Positions 1-8,555 of a DNA stretch of 64,000 nt are shown here, in pieces. Position numbers and translations under genes: made by a program. Within the stretch, counting starts at the first letter, position 1; every line of letters begins with the position of its first letter. Below the pieces are notes generated by a model that was not told the origin of the DNA, ran no database searches, and saw nothing but the letters and a program-made list of their open reading frames with translations. The stretch comes from Eubacterium sp. 1001713B170207_170306_E7. GTDB taxonomy: Bacteria > Bacillota > Clostridia > Eubacteriales > Eubacteriaceae. The stretch lies in NCBI RefSeq assembly GCF_015547515.1, contig NZ_JADMVE010000004.1:186001-250000 (forward strand). The letters run 5' to 3'.

Positions 1-396
1 CTGCTTCAGGTAACGCAGCTCTTCTGTCAGCAGCGCGGCCGCATCCCCCGGAGAGCCGATTCTCGGCTGCTCGGGCGGAGGGGTGTTCACACGCCGTCCA
101 AGCTCGATGGCTGCCTTAATCTGGCAGGCCTTTGCGGGGCCAATGCCCTTGAGCAGCTCATTGCGGTCGAGCTCTTCAATGCTCATGCCGAAAAAGGCCG
201 ACAGGTCGTTGTCAAAGGCCCTCAGAATACGCTGGCCCAGCTCCACCGCTGTCGCGTCCTGGCATCCTGTCTGAATGATAATGCCGATGAGCTCCGCATT
301 ACTGAGACTATGGACGCCGTGTTTTATCAGCTTTTCGCGGGGACGCTCATCTTTCGGCATCTCCCGGATTGCCATATGGTCAGTATTTTCGGCCAT
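1..396 (-). CDS. radC: DNA repair protein RadC (UPF0758), N-terminal part, cut by window edge
   Basis: The first 132 residues are visible; the 3' end lies outside the window. The product is a RadC-family (JAB1/MPN-domain) protein. The visible part is the N-terminal helix-hairpin-helix region, with the family signatures PREKL at about residue 20, LSNAELIGIIIQTG around 32-45 and KGIGPAKACQIKAAIELGRR around 85-105. The catalytic JAB domain would follow beyond position 1. The ATG at 396 is preceded by a strong ribosome site (GAGGAGGTGACC), which fixes the start. RadC's biochemical role is unsettled; its link to repair is historical. Confidence 0.9.
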   Translation of the reverse strand, partial: MAENTDHMAIREMPKDERPREKLIKHGVHSLSNAELIGIIIQTGCQDATAVELGQRILRAFDNDLSAFFGMSIEELDRNELLKGIGPAKACQIKAAIELGRRVNTPPPEQPRIGSPGDAAALLTEELRYLKQ

Positions 397-504
397 AGGT
401 CACCTCCTCGCACGGTTCTCTTTATTCTAACAGATTTCAAATTGCCTTTCCTAAATAAATTCCTAACTTTATGTAATGTTTTGTAACTGAATAATAAACA
501 AAAC

Positions 505-532
505 ATTAAAAAAGCCCCAAAAGGGGCTTTTC
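505..532 (-). terminator. Intrinsic terminator of the MarR gene
   Basis: A stem of AAAAGCCCC with GGGGCTTTT and an AAAA loop, followed by a T-run when read on the minus strand, lies just after the stop of the MarR gene. Confidence 0.85.
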
Positions 533-535
533 CGC

Positions 536-1006
536 TTATTTTTCTTTCAAATCCTCCAGCTGTCCGTTAAAAAAGGAAGTAAGCTGTTTTAAAGCAATTA
601 TTAAGTTTTCCAACCCCTCCTCTGTCAGAACCTCACCGACATTTGAAACCATATTCTCATGGAATATCCGGTGGTGCATCTCGGCCCGCATGCCTTTCTC
701 TGTTAAATAGATCCGTACCACACGGCGGTCCTTCTCGGAACGCCTGCGGGACAGGTACTCTTTTTTGACCAACACATTCACCGCTGTGGTCAGGGCGCCG
801 ACTGTGATCCCAACCTTTGCGGCTATTTCCGTCATCGTGTTTTTTTTGTCTCTCTGTAAAATACTGACTGCTTCGATGATATGTAATTCCTTGACAGAAA
901 GATTCTCAATGCTGCTTTTTAAAAGGGTTTGTTCTTCCAACGACAGGATTCTATTGAAGGTATCGACAAAAAAGGTGTTCAAAGTATCTCTTTGTTCATC
1001 ATTCAT
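536..1006 (-). CDS. MarR-family transcriptional regulator
   Basis: A 156-residue winged-helix regulator. The family core runs from LSVKELHIIEAV (about residue 36) through the recognition region TEIAAKVGITVGALTTAVNVLVKKEYLSRRRS to the wing RSEKDRRVVRIYLTEKG (about 88-105). C-terminal helices should form the dimer interface. The wording of the first helices resembles the FabT branch that controls fatty-acid synthesis, but no fab genes are visible here, so the target is unknown. It is transcribed alone, between radC and yhgE, with its own terminator; the start has an AGAGG ribosome site. Confidence 0.88.
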   Translation of the reverse strand: MNDEQRDTLNTFFVDTFNRILSLEEQTLLKSSIENLSVKELHIIEAVSILQRDKKNTMTEIAAKVGITVGALTTAVNVLVKKEYLSRRRSEKDRRVVRIYLTEKGMRAEMHHRIFHENMVSNVGEVLTEEGLENLIIALKQLTSFFNGQLEDLKEK

Positions 1007-1081
1007 GATTGACCTCTTAAATCTTGTATCTTTTTAAATTCATTTTATGTTAAAAGTATCCAAATGTCAATAAAAATGCAA

Positions 1082-1108
1082 GGGCCGCAGCAAATTTCAG
1101 CTGCGGCC
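1082..1108 (-). terminator. Terminator downstream of yhgE-like gene
   Basis: A 9-bp GC-rich stem (GGCCGCAGC/GCTGCGGCC, 8-nt loop) begins just past the yhgE-like stop. The T-rich stretch on the minus strand is only moderate (CTTGCATTTTT). Confidence 0.7.
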
Positions 1109-1116
1109 TTAAATAT

Positions 1117-3627
1117 TTATGATTGTTCTGTTATTTGCGAGGTCCTGCGCGCCTGTGCCTTATTCTGGAAATAGGTAAACAAAACCGTAAGGGCCATGAA
1201 CACAATCAGGATACCGATAAGCACCAGACTGTTCTGATCCACTCCCATGGTACCGGTGCCGCTGATCGCGTCCTTAAAAAGCCCGACGGAATAGGTCATG
1301 GGCATAAAGGGATACAGAATATTGAAAAACTTCGGTACTGTCTCCATCGGGAAAGTCCCTCCGCAGGAGGTCAGCTGAAGAATCAGCAGTGCTATGGCCA
1401 GGAATTTTCCCACATCCTTTAAAAAGACAACCAGGAACTGGACAATGGCGATAAAGACCATGGATACCAGGCAGCAGGCCAGGTAAAAGGCCAGCAGGTG
1501 GTTAATCTGAAGTCCCAGGCCAAACTGGAGCACCGCCGCCAGAAGCACTGCCTGCATGAGCCCGATCGCCAGGTAGGAAAAGCTCCGGATAACGCGCTTT
1601 TCCGAGCGTCTGGACAGCAGCACGAATTTTTCGTCCGCGTCCAGGTAGATACCAAAGAAAATAATGAGTGCGCCCACCCATAAGGATAAGGAGAGAAAGT
1701 AAGGCGCGAAGGCGGTTCCGTAGTTTGGCACCGGGTCGATGGCATCGGTATTCACATTGACCGGGTCGGCCGCGTAGCTGTCCAAGCCGTTCAGGGGCTT
1801 GAGCTGGTCCCGGACCTCAGTCAGGTTGTCATCCACGCCTGTCTTGGCGGTCTGCAGGCCGTCCTTAAGCTGGACGGAGCCATCCCGCAGCTTGACAACA
1901 CCGGATCCGAGCTCCTGGGCGCCGCCCACAAGGGTAGTGGTTCCGCTGTTCAGCGCTGACGCGCCGGAATCCAGGGCCTGAGCTCCGGCGTTTACCTGAT
2001 CAACCCCGGCACCTGCCTGGGCGGTACCGTCCGCCAGAGCTCCTGCGCCGTCACTGACCTGCCCGGCGGCCGCGTTAACCCTGCCCGCTCCTGCGTCAAG
2101 GCTTTGCGCGCCGCTGTCGGCCTGGCTGGCCCCGGCGGCCACCTTGTTGGCCCCGCTGTCCAGTGTATCGGCACCGCCGACCAGCTGTCCTGTCGCAGCG
2201 TCGAGGCCGTCCATTCCCTGCTGAAGGCTGCTGGTGCCGTCGGCCAGATTTTGAGAGCCGGCCTGGGCGGTCTGGGCTCCGGCAATGAGGGCCGGAATCC
2301 CCTGCTGCGGATCGTTAAGGGCGGTCTGTCCCTCTTTAATCTCGGCAGAAAGGGTATCGAGGCCTTCGCCCACTGCTTTGCCGCCCGCCTGTAAGGCTGC
2401 GGTCTGGTCCGGATCTGTCGCCGCTGCCTGATCGTAAAGCGCTTTAAAATATGGATTATTCAGCAAGTCCGGGTCACTTTGGGCTGCCGCCACAATACCA
2501 CCGACCAGCTGGCCGGAGTTTGAGATGAGCTGGTCCACACCGTCCTGATAGCCGCTAAAGCCGGTTTGCAGCTGCCCGACGCCGCTGTCCAGAGCGGTCA
2601 TGCTACTGTTCACCTTCTGGCTCAGCAGGTTCAGGCCGCCGGAAAGCTGGGTAATCCCATCGCTCAGTGAGGCTGCGCCTGCTGCCACCTGGTCTGCGCC
2701 GGATTTAGCCTTCTGTTCGCCCTGCTGGTATTCCCGGACCTTGGAGCTGAACGCACCGGTCCCGGCGGCCAGGTCACCCGCTCCCTGGTTTAACGCGCCG
2801 GTGCCGCCTGCCAGGGCAGAGGCGCCGTCGGCCAGATCAGCCGTGCCGTTTTTCAGTGCTGCTGTCCCGTTCGCCAGTGTGTCCGCGCCCTCCTGAAGGC
2901 TCTGGGCGCCCTGGGCCAAGCTGCTGGTACCGTCCGCCAGGGCAGACGCGCCCTGGGCCAGAGCGGCTGCTCCGTCGTTCAGGTCTGCCGCCCCGTTTAA
3001 AAGCGTGCCGGTGCCATCGGCCAGAGTACCGGTGCCGTCGCTCAGTGTGTCCGCGCCGTCCTTCAACTGTCCAAGACCATCCTGAAGGGTTTCCAGCTGG
3101 CCGGGCACCTCGTAAAGCTTACCGCTGAGCTGGGCCACCAGCTCCTTATCCACGCTGGCCTGGGTTGATTTTTCAACCTCCAGCACTGCCTTGCTGAGGA
3201 TCTGGCTGGCCAGATAATTCCGTTTTTCGTTGGGAGAATAGTAGATTTCTGCCTCGCGTTTATTCTGGGTACCGGCAGAGGCGATGTCTGAGGAGAAATT
3301 TTCCGGTATCCGGATCAGGGCATAGTACTGGCTGCCCTCGGTTCCCTTAACGGCATCGTCCTCATCGGTCAACACGAATTTAAGGGTGCCGTCCTCTTCC
3401 AGCTTGTCACACATTTCCTTCCCGAGGTTCCGGGACTTGCCGTCAATGACTGCGCCTTTGTCCTGGTTAACCACGGCCACCGGCAGGGTATCCAGCCTGG
3501 AGTACGGATCCCAGAAGGCGTCCAGATAGAAGAAACTGTACATAAGGGGAATGATGATTACGCCCAGGATAACGATCCAGGGCATCCACTTTTTAAAAAA
3601 TGATTTTTCTGACCTTTGCTGTTCCAT
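1117..3627 (-). CDS. YhgE/Pip-family membrane protein
   Basis: An 836-residue protein of the YhgE/Pip (phage infection protein) family. One N-terminal membrane segment (about residues 15-35, WIVILGVIIIPLMYSFFY) is followed by the family block DTLPVAVVNQDKGA. A long extracytoplasmic region of roughly residues 190-600 is built of repeated L-x-x-G-x-x-x-L heptad-like units, for example LADGTGTLLNGAADLNDG. A C-terminal ABC-2-like part has about five membrane segments. The chosen ATG follows GAAAGGAAG. An open frame continues 127 codons further upstream but crosses the promoter, so it was not used. The relatives include Lactococcus Pip and Bacillus YueB phage receptors; others sit near TetR genes in transport contexts. 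The cellular role is unknown. Confidence 0.85.
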   Translation of the reverse strand: MEQQRSEKSFFKKWMPWIVILGVIIIPLMYSFFYLDAFWDPYSRLDTLPVAVVNQDKGAVIDGKSRNLGKEMCDKLEEDGTLKFVLTDEDDAVKGTEGSQYYALIRIPENFSSDIASAGTQNKREAEIYYSPNEKRNYLASQILSKAVLEVEKSTQASVDKELVAQLSGKLYEVPGQLETLQDGLGQLKDGADTLSDGTGTLADGTGTLLNGAADLNDGAAALAQGASALADGTSSLAQGAQSLQEGADTLANGTAALKNGTADLADGASALAGGTGALNQGAGDLAAGTGAFSSKVREYQQGEQKAKSGADQVAAGAASLSDGITQLSGGLNLLSQKVNSSMTALDSGVGQLQTGFSGYQDGVDQLISNSGQLVGGIVAAAQSDPDLLNNPYFKALYDQAAATDPDQTAALQAGGKAVGEGLDTLSAEIKEGQTALNDPQQGIPALIAGAQTAQAGSQNLADGTSSLQQGMDGLDAATGQLVGGADTLDSGANKVAAGASQADSGAQSLDAGAGRVNAAAGQVSDGAGALADGTAQAGAGVDQVNAGAQALDSGASALNSGTTTLVGGAQELGSGVVKLRDGSVQLKDGLQTAKTGVDDNLTEVRDQLKPLNGLDSYAADPVNVNTDAIDPVPNYGTAFAPYFLSLSLWVGALIIFFGIYLDADEKFVLLSRRSEKRVIRSFSYLAIGLMQAVLLAAVLQFGLGLQINHLLAFYLACCLVSMVFIAIVQFLVVFLKDVGKFLAIALLILQLTSCGGTFPMETVPKFFNILYPFMPMTYSVGLFKDAISGTGTMGVDQNSLVLIGILIVFMALTVLFTYFQNKAQARRTSQITEQS

Positions 3628-3694
3628 TTGTTTTGATTGCTTCCTTTCTACCGCGATAATGGGTTCTTGGCGTTGGTTCTTTACATAATGTGAA

Positions 3695-3722
3695 AGTATA
3701 CCAAAGGATATACCCTCTGTAA
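3695..3722 (-). promoter_or_regulatory. Candidate promoter of the yhgE-like gene
   Basis: TTACAG, a 16-bp spacer and TATACT, read on the minus strand, about 70 nt before the yhgE-like ATG. Confidence 0.5.
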
Positions 3723-3767
3723 CCCGACAAACACCAGCCATTGTCCTGTTTTCTGACAAAATAAAAA

Positions 3768-3790
3768 ATCTGTCAGGTAGTCTGACAGAT
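3768..3790. promoter_or_regulatory. Perfect 9-bp-arm palindrome, probable repressor operator
   Basis: ATCTGTCAG, 5 bp, CTGACAGAT. The right arm contains CTGACA, which is placed as a -35 box 16 bp before TATACT (3804-3809) on the plus strand. A bound repressor would therefore block the promoter of the small plus-strand gene at 3876. A further TTCTGACA half-site lies at 3751. The size and symmetry fit a TetR-family dimer; the TetR gene at 4121-4687 is the obvious candidate, by inference. Confidence 0.6.
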
Positions 3791-3875
3791 CCGGGTTTTT
3801 GTCTATACTCAACCAGTCCGCTGGCTGATATGCTTAAAGCAGGTATCAATCCGCCCAAAACGAAAGGAGCAGACC

Positions 3876-4124
3876 ATGAAATCTCTGGAAATCCGATTAA
3901 AAAACGCGGTGCTGGATGTAAAGCTTGACCATATCCTGAGAGGCATCGCCAAATCACCGGAACGCTGCGCCCGCAGCCTCGTGGATCTTGGAAAAAGCAT
4001 TTCCCCAAAAGAGCTGACCCGAATCGAGTCCAGGCTGCTCTACAGCGAGTTTTTAAAGCTGTGCGCCTCCTCGGATATCGAGGGGACGAAAAAGAATTTC
4101 TTCCGGCATTTTATCACGCGTTAG
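3876..4124 (+). CDS. Small hypothetical protein under the palindrome operator
   Basis: An 82-residue soluble, basic, helical protein (MKSLEIRLKNAVLDVKL...) of no family I recognise. The support is a good ribosome site (AAAGGAG, 8 nt before ATG), a recognisable promoter (CTGACA-16-TATACT) overlapping a perfect palindrome, and an isolated plus-strand position between minus-strand genes. Its stop overlaps the stop of the convergent TetR gene by 4 nt. No signal peptide or membrane segment is seen. The arrangement suggests a regulated product or accessory to the YhgE/TetR unit; this is inference only. Confidence 0.6.
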   Translation: MKSLEIRLKNAVLDVKLDHILRGIAKSPERCARSLVDLGKSISPKELTRIESRLLYSEFLKLCASSDIEGTKKNFFRHFITR

Positions 4125-4687
4125 AGCGCGTTTAAGAAACGCTTTACCGCCAGATTTTTACTGTCCAGCACCAGATTTTCAAAACGCTCCCTCAAGAATT
4201 CCGGGCTTTCCCGCATTCCCTCCTGCGCCCAGGCAACAATGATCCCCACTGTTCCGTAGGAAAAAAACGAAGCGATAAAATCCATATCCTCAGGTTTGAT
4301 TTCCCTGCCGCCGCTGAGGTTTCCGATGATCTCCTTAAACAGCTCCTTGGCCACTGAAAAAAGGTAGGCCTCAAACTCCTTCTGGCCCGAGGCTTTAAAG
4401 GCATTAATGTAGAAATAGTCCTCTTTTTTCATCTGTGTCAGCATCCTGTAAATGCGGGAGCTCCAGTTTTCAAAGGTCAGATCCTCTGTCATGACAGAAA
4501 TCGCCTCGTTGTAATAAATCCAGTCCAGCAGCTCATACTTGTCCTGAAAATGGTAGTAAAAGGTCTGCCGGTTCAGCCCGCAGCTTTTGGCAATATCCGA
4601 AATGGTAATCTTATCAAAGCTTTTAACACGCATTAAGCCCTTAAAGCCATCCGCGATGGCCTGCTTTGTGATCAGTGATTCTGACAT
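4121..4687 (-). CDS. TetR-family regulator (DhaS-like C-terminal type)
   Basis: 188 residues. The N-terminal HTH is clear: ITKQAIADGFKGLMRVKSFDKITISDIAKSCGLNRQTFYYHFQDKYELLDWIYY, covering residues 5-60, including the family hallmark YYHFxxKxxL. The C-terminal half resembles the ligand/dimer domain of DhaS-type TetR proteins. The ATG at 4687 follows GGGAGG. An in-frame extension upstream would run through the dnaJ terminator and was rejected. Probable target: the palindrome at 3768-3790 that faces the yhgE-like gene and the 82-residue gene, by analogy with TetR-YhgE pairs. Confidence 0.88.
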   Translation of the reverse strand: MSESLITKQAIADGFKGLMRVKSFDKITISDIAKSCGLNRQTFYYHFQDKYELLDWIYYNEAISVMTEDLTFENWSSRIYRMLTQMKKEDYFYINAFKASGQKEFEAYLFSVAKELFKEIIGNLSGGREIKPEDMDFIASFFSYGTVGIIVAWAQEGMRESPEFLRERFENLVLDSKNLAVKRFLNAL

Positions 4688-4710
4688 GATTTTTTCCTCC
4701 CTTATGCTGA

Positions 4711-4747
4711 AAAAAACCGGTGCTGCAAAGGCAAGCACCGGTTTTTT
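4711..4747. terminator. Strong hairpin terminator after dnaJ
   Basis: A 14-bp perfect stem (AAAAAACCGGTGCT with AGCACCGGTTTTTT, 9-nt loop) begins 7 nt beyond the dnaJ stop. It has A/T flanks suited to termination on either strand and stands 24 nt before the tetR start, leaving no visible room for a separate tetR promoter. Confidence 0.85.
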
Positions 4748-4754
4748 AAAAATT

Positions 4755-5924
4755 CTATTGAAAGGCATTTTTTACCTTGGACCAGAATTTTTTACCTTCC
4801 TGGTGATTGTCGTTGCCTGTTTCTTTGTCAAAAGCTTTCAATAATTCTTTTTGTTTCTTATTCAGTTTGCGCGGTACCTCGACCCTGACGGTAATGTACT
4901 GGTCGCCGCGTCCGCGTCCGTTGACGTTCGGCACACCTTTGCCCTTGAGCCTGAAGACCTTGCCGGTCTGGGTGCCTTCTGGCACCTTGAGCTTAACCTT
5001 GCCGTCCACAGTCGGTACGACCAGCTCAGCGCCCAGGGCGGCCTGCGCAAAGGTCACAGGGATTTCCAGATAAACGTCGTCTTCCTCACGCTTGAAGATC
5101 GGGTCTTCCTTCACGCTGATATAAACGAAAAGGTCGCCCTTTCCGCCGCCGCGCGCGCCGGTGTTGCCCTCGCCGCGAAGCGGGAGAATGGAGCCGTTGT
5201 CCACACCTGCCGGAATCTTGATATTGATGGTCCGTTCCTTTTCCTGGATACCGGAGCCATGACAGGTATGACACGGGTCGTCGATGATTTCACCCTCGCC
5301 GTGGCACTTGTCGCAGACCGTGGTCTGCTGGATGGTGCCAAAGGGGGTCTGCTGACGGATATAAATCTGTCCGGAGCCACCGCACTTGTCACAGGTATGG
5401 GCTTCACTGCCCGGTTCCGCGCCGGAGCCGTGGCAGGTCGGACATTCTTCCTGACGCTTGATTTTAATCTTCTTCTCGGTTCCAAAAACGGCTTCCTTAA
5501 ATGAAAGATTGATATTAATCTTCATATCCGAGCCGCGGCTTGGACCGCGGCGTCCGCCGCCGCCTCCTCCAAAACCGCCGAAGCCGCCAAAACCGCCGCC
5601 TCCGCCGAAGGAGCTGAAAATATCGCTGAAAATATCCTCAAAGCCGCCTCCGCCGAAGCCGCCGTAAGAGCCGCCGCCTCCGCCGCCAAAGCCGCCTTCC
5701 ATGCCCGCGTGACCATACTGGTCATAGGTCGCACGCTTGGTTTCGTCGCTTAAGACTTCGTAGGCTTCGTTGGCTTCCTTGAATTTTTCTTCAGCCTCTT
5801 TATCGCCCGGGTTCTTATCCGGGTGATATTTCATGGCCATCTTACGATAGGCCTTTTTTATTTCATCTGCGCTGGCGCTTTTTTCAACGCCCAGCACCTC
5901 GTAGTAATCTCTTTTTTCACTCAT
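4755..5924 (-). CDS. dnaJ: Chaperone DnaJ (Hsp40)
   Basis: 389 residues, normal for the type I family. It has an N-terminal J domain with HPD (KYHPDKNPG near residue 35), a long Gly/Phe-rich linker (about 75-130), four CxxCxGxG zinc motifs ([32 protein letters not shown]), and C-terminal substrate-binding domains. It stimulates DnaK ATPase and hands over unfolded clients. A GTG 12 nt upstream could also start translation, but ATG at 5924 has a well-placed GAGGTG. It is the last gene of the hrcA-grpE-dnaK-dnaJ operon and ends at a strong terminator. Confidence 0.97.
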   Translation of the reverse strand: MSEKRDYYEVLGVEKSASADEIKKAYRKMAMKYHPDKNPGDKEAEEKFKEANEAYEVLSDETKRATYDQYGHAGMEGGFGGGGGGSYGGFGGGGFEDIFSDIFSSFGGGGGFGGFGGFGGGGGGRRGPSRGSDMKININLSFKEAVFGTEKKIKIKRQEECPTCHGSGAEPGSEAHTCDKCGGSGQIYIRQQTPFGTIQQTTVCDKCHGEGEIIDDPCHTCHGSGIQEKERTINIKIPAGVDNGSILPLRGEGNTGARGGGKGDLFVYISVKEDPIFKREEDDVYLEIPVTFAQAALGAELVVPTVDGKVKLKVPEGTQTGKVFRLKGKGVPNVNGRGRGDQYITVRVEVPRKLNKKQKELLKAFDKETGNDNHQEGKKFWSKVKNAFQ

Positions 5925-5988
5925 GCTTCTATTCACCTCGCCTCATATTGTAACCTAAAAGGCCCAGTCTGTAAAGAATCATTATTAA

Positions 5989-6015
5989 AGATGGCAGCCA
6001 TTACAGCTGCCATCT
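5989..6015 (-). terminator. Hairpin between dnaK and dnaJ
   Basis: A perfect 10-bp stem (AGATGGCAGC/GCTGCCATCT, 7-nt loop). The following minus-strand sequence (TTTAATAATG) is a poor T-run, so partial termination or an mRNA processing/stability element that sets the dnaK to dnaJ ratio is more likely than a full stop. Confidence 0.5.
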
Positions 6016-6054
6016 CCTAAAGTCTATCTTATTGTCGGGCTCACAGTGAAGGGC

Positions 6055-7890
6055 TTACTTGTCGTCATCGCTGACTTCTTCGTATTCAGCTTCTACAACA
6101 TCATCGTCGCCCTTCTGGTCAGCGGACTGTTCTTCGGCAGTCTGCTGCTGAGCGGTCTGTTCGTACATTTTCTGAGCGATCGGATATAAAGCTTCGTTTA
6201 ATTCTTCGATGGCTTTATTGATAGCTTCAACGTCTTCGCCTTCACCTGCGGTTTTTAACTTATCGATGGCAGCGTTAACCTTGCTCTTTTCGTCGTCGCT
6301 GATCTTGCCTTCCATGTCCTTCAGAGACTGTTCTGCCTGGTAAGCGGTGGAGTCTGCGTTGTTCTTGGCTTCGATCAGGTCTTTTGCCTTTTTATCTTCG
6401 GCTGCGTGCTGTTCAGCTTCTTTTACAGCCTTGTCAATGTCGTCTTCACTCATGTTGGTGGTGGATTTGATCACAACATTCTGAGATTTACCGGTGCCTA
6501 AATCCTTGGCGGATACGTTAACGATACCGTTGGCGTCAATGTCAAAGGTTACTTCGATCTGTGGAATACCACGTCTTGCAGCCGGGATACCGGTTAACTG
6601 GAAACGTCCCAGTGTCTTGTTGCCAGAGGCCATTTCACGTTCACCCTGTAATACATGGATGTCTACAGCGGTCTGGTTGTCGGCAGCGGTAGAGAATACC
6701 TGGCTCTTCTTGGTCGGGATGGTGGTGTTGCGTTCGATCAGTTTTGTGAACACGCCGCCAAGGGTTTCGATGCCTAAGGAAAGCGGAGTAACGTCGAGTA
6801 ACAGAACATCGTTGACTTCGCCGGCCAGTACACCACCCTGGATGGCTGCTCCGATGGCAACACATTCGTCAGGGTTAATTCCCTTGTAGGCTTCTTCTCC
6901 AGTTAAGTTCTTAACCGCATCCTGGACTGCCGGGATTCTTGTGGAACCACCAACCAGGATAACCTTGTTCAGTTCGTTTTTGCCCAGGCCTGCGTCGCCC
7001 ATTGCTTTGGAGACAGGTCCTTCGGTTTCTCTTACAAGACCAGAGGTTAATTCGTCGAATTTCGCTCTTGTCAGGGAGAGTTCAAGATGCTGCGGGCCTT
7101 CTGCGGTCGCAGTGATGAACGGCAGGTTAATGTCTGATTTCATAACGCTGGAAAGTTCGATTTTAGCTTTTTCAGCTGCTTCTTTCAAACGCTGTAACGC
7201 CATTTTATCAGATTTCAGGTCGATGCCGTGGGATTTTTTGAATTCATCTGCCATCCAGTCGATGATCTTGTCATCAAAGTCGTCGCCGCCCAGGTTGTTG
7301 TTCCCGTTGGTCGCCTTAACTTCAAAAACGCCGTCGCCTAATTCCAGGATGGATACGTCGAAGGTACCGCCGCCAAGGTCATAAACCATGATTTTCTGGT
7401 TGTCTGCCTTGTCCAGGCCATAGGCCAGTGAAGCTGCGGTTGGTTCGTTGATGATACGCAGTACGTCTAAACCGGCAATCTTACCGGCGTCCTTGGTTGC
7501 CTGTCTCTGAGCGTCGCTGAAATAAGCCGGTACCGTGATAACTGCCTTGGTTACAGTTTCGCCAAGGTAGGCTTCTGCGTCTGATTTTAATTTCTGCAGG
7601 ATCATCGCAGAGATTTCCTGTGGTGTGTAGCTCTTATCGTCAATGTTTACCTTATAGTCGGTGCCCATGTGTCTCTTGATGGAAGCGACTGTGCGGTCCG
7701 GATTGGTAACAGCCTGGCGTTTAGCCACCTGGCCGACCAGTCTTTCACCGTCTTTTGTAAACGCGACGACGGACGGGGTTGTACGGTTCCCTTCTGCATT
7801 TGGGATAACAACCGGTTCGCCACCTTCTAAAACAGCTACACAAGAGTTTGTAGTACCTAAGTCAATACCAATAATTTTTTCTTTACCCAT
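6055..7890 (-). CDS. dnaK: Chaperone DnaK (Hsp70)
   Basis: 611 residues. The N-terminal ATPase carries the phosphate-1 motif [10 protein letters not shown] at residues 6-15, the [10 protein letters not shown]-type motif ([12 protein letters not shown]) near 170 and [10 protein letters not shown] near 315. The substrate-binding domain and lid follow, ending in the usual acidic tail ([14 protein letters not shown]). The ATG follows AGGAGGACATAT. It refolds proteins together with DnaJ and GrpE, and titration of HrcA by chaperonins links its expression to protein damage. Third gene of the CIRCE-controlled operon. Confidence 0.98.
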   Translation of the reverse strand: MGKEKIIGIDLGTTNSCVAVLEGGEPVVIPNAEGNRTTPSVVAFTKDGERLVGQVAKRQAVTNPDRTVASIKRHMGTDYKVNIDDKSYTPQEISAMILQKLKSDAEAYLGETVTKAVITVPAYFSDAQRQATKDAGKIAGLDVLRIINEPTAASLAYGLDKADNQKIMVYDLGGGTFDVSILELGDGVFEVKATNGNNNLGGDDFDDKIIDWMADEFKKSHGIDLKSDKMALQRLKEAAEKAKIELSSVMKSDINLPFITATAEGPQHLELSLTRAKFDELTSGLVRETEGPVSKAMGDAGLGKNELNKVILVGGSTRIPAVQDAVKNLTGEEAYKGINPDECVAIGAAIQGGVLAGEVNDVLLLDVTPLSLGIETLGGVFTKLIERNTTIPTKKSQVFSTAADNQTAVDIHVLQGEREMASGNKTLGRFQLTGIPAARRGIPQIEVTFDIDANGIVNVSAKDLGTGKSQNVVIKSTTNMSEDDIDKAVKEAEQHAAEDKKAKDLIEAKNNADSTAYQAEQSLKDMEGKISDDEKSKVNAAIDKLKTAGEGEDVEAINKAIEELNEALYPIAQKMYEQTAQQQTAEEQSADQKGDDDVVEAEYEEVSDDDK

Positions 7891-7995
7891 AATATATGTC
7901 CTCCTAATGATTCGAAAGTTTGTTTTCTAGATTTAAATGCCGGCCGGATGACCGGACTTTGCGTCGATTCCAAAACGCCGACGCCGGACGTTTTT

Positions 7996-8547
7996 TTACT
8001 TCTGGTTAACCTTAACCATCGCTGGTCTTATGACCTTATCCTTAAAAGTATAGCCCTTCTGGAAAACCTCCAGAACAATCTGGTCCTCTTTTTCAGGATC
8101 CTCGCCAACGGCTACGCCGTGGTGGAAGTTCGGATCAAAGGCTGTGCCCACGCAGTCAATTTCCTGCAGGCCCTCCTCGTTCAGAACACTGATCAGCTGC
8201 TTGAAAACCATCTGGACGCCCTCGCGGTATTTGTCCGTGCTTTCGTCGTCGGCCGCTGCCTCGGCGCGGTCCAGGTTGTCAAGCACCGGCAAAAGCTTTG
8301 TGACAAAGCCTTCGAGTGCAAACTGGTAAATGTCGGTCTTTTCCTTCTGGGTTCTTTTTTTATAATTCTCAAAATCCGCCTGAAGGCGCATGAGCCGTTC
8401 CATGGCCGCTTCCTCTGCCTTGGCCGCCTCGTTTACCGATTTTTCAACCTCTTCTTCTGCGGTTTGTTCCTCCGCTGCCTGTTCCTCCGTAGCTTCTTCC
8501 TCAATGGTTTCGTCTACGTTTTGTTCCATCTTTTCTTCCTTAGCCAT
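7996..8547 (-). CDS. grpE: Nucleotide exchange factor GrpE
   Basis: 183 residues. A very acidic Glu/Ala-rich N-terminal tail (about 1-45) leads into a long coiled-coil helix (RLMRLQADFENYKKRTQKEK, family hallmark) and a C-terminal beta domain with GVAVGEDPEKEDQIVLEVFQKGY. It releases ADP from DnaK as a dimer. The start has an AGGTGG ribosome site. The gene lies 8 nt after hrcA and 105 nt before dnaK. Confidence 0.96.
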   Translation of the reverse strand: MAKEEKMEQNVDETIEEEATEEQAAEEQTAEEEVEKSVNEAAKAEEAAMERLMRLQADFENYKKRTQKEKTDIYQFALEGFVTKLLPVLDNLDRAEAAADDESTDKYREGVQMVFKQLISVLNEEGLQEIDCVGTAFDPNFHHGVAVGEDPEKEDQIVLEVFQKGYTFKDKVIRPAMVKVNQK

Positions 8548-8555
8548 TTAACCAC

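Noticed and set aside
3628-4008. 127-codon N-terminal extension of the YhgE-like protein
   Set aside because: It would cover the promoter and operator region; a normal membrane start with ribosome site lies at 3627.
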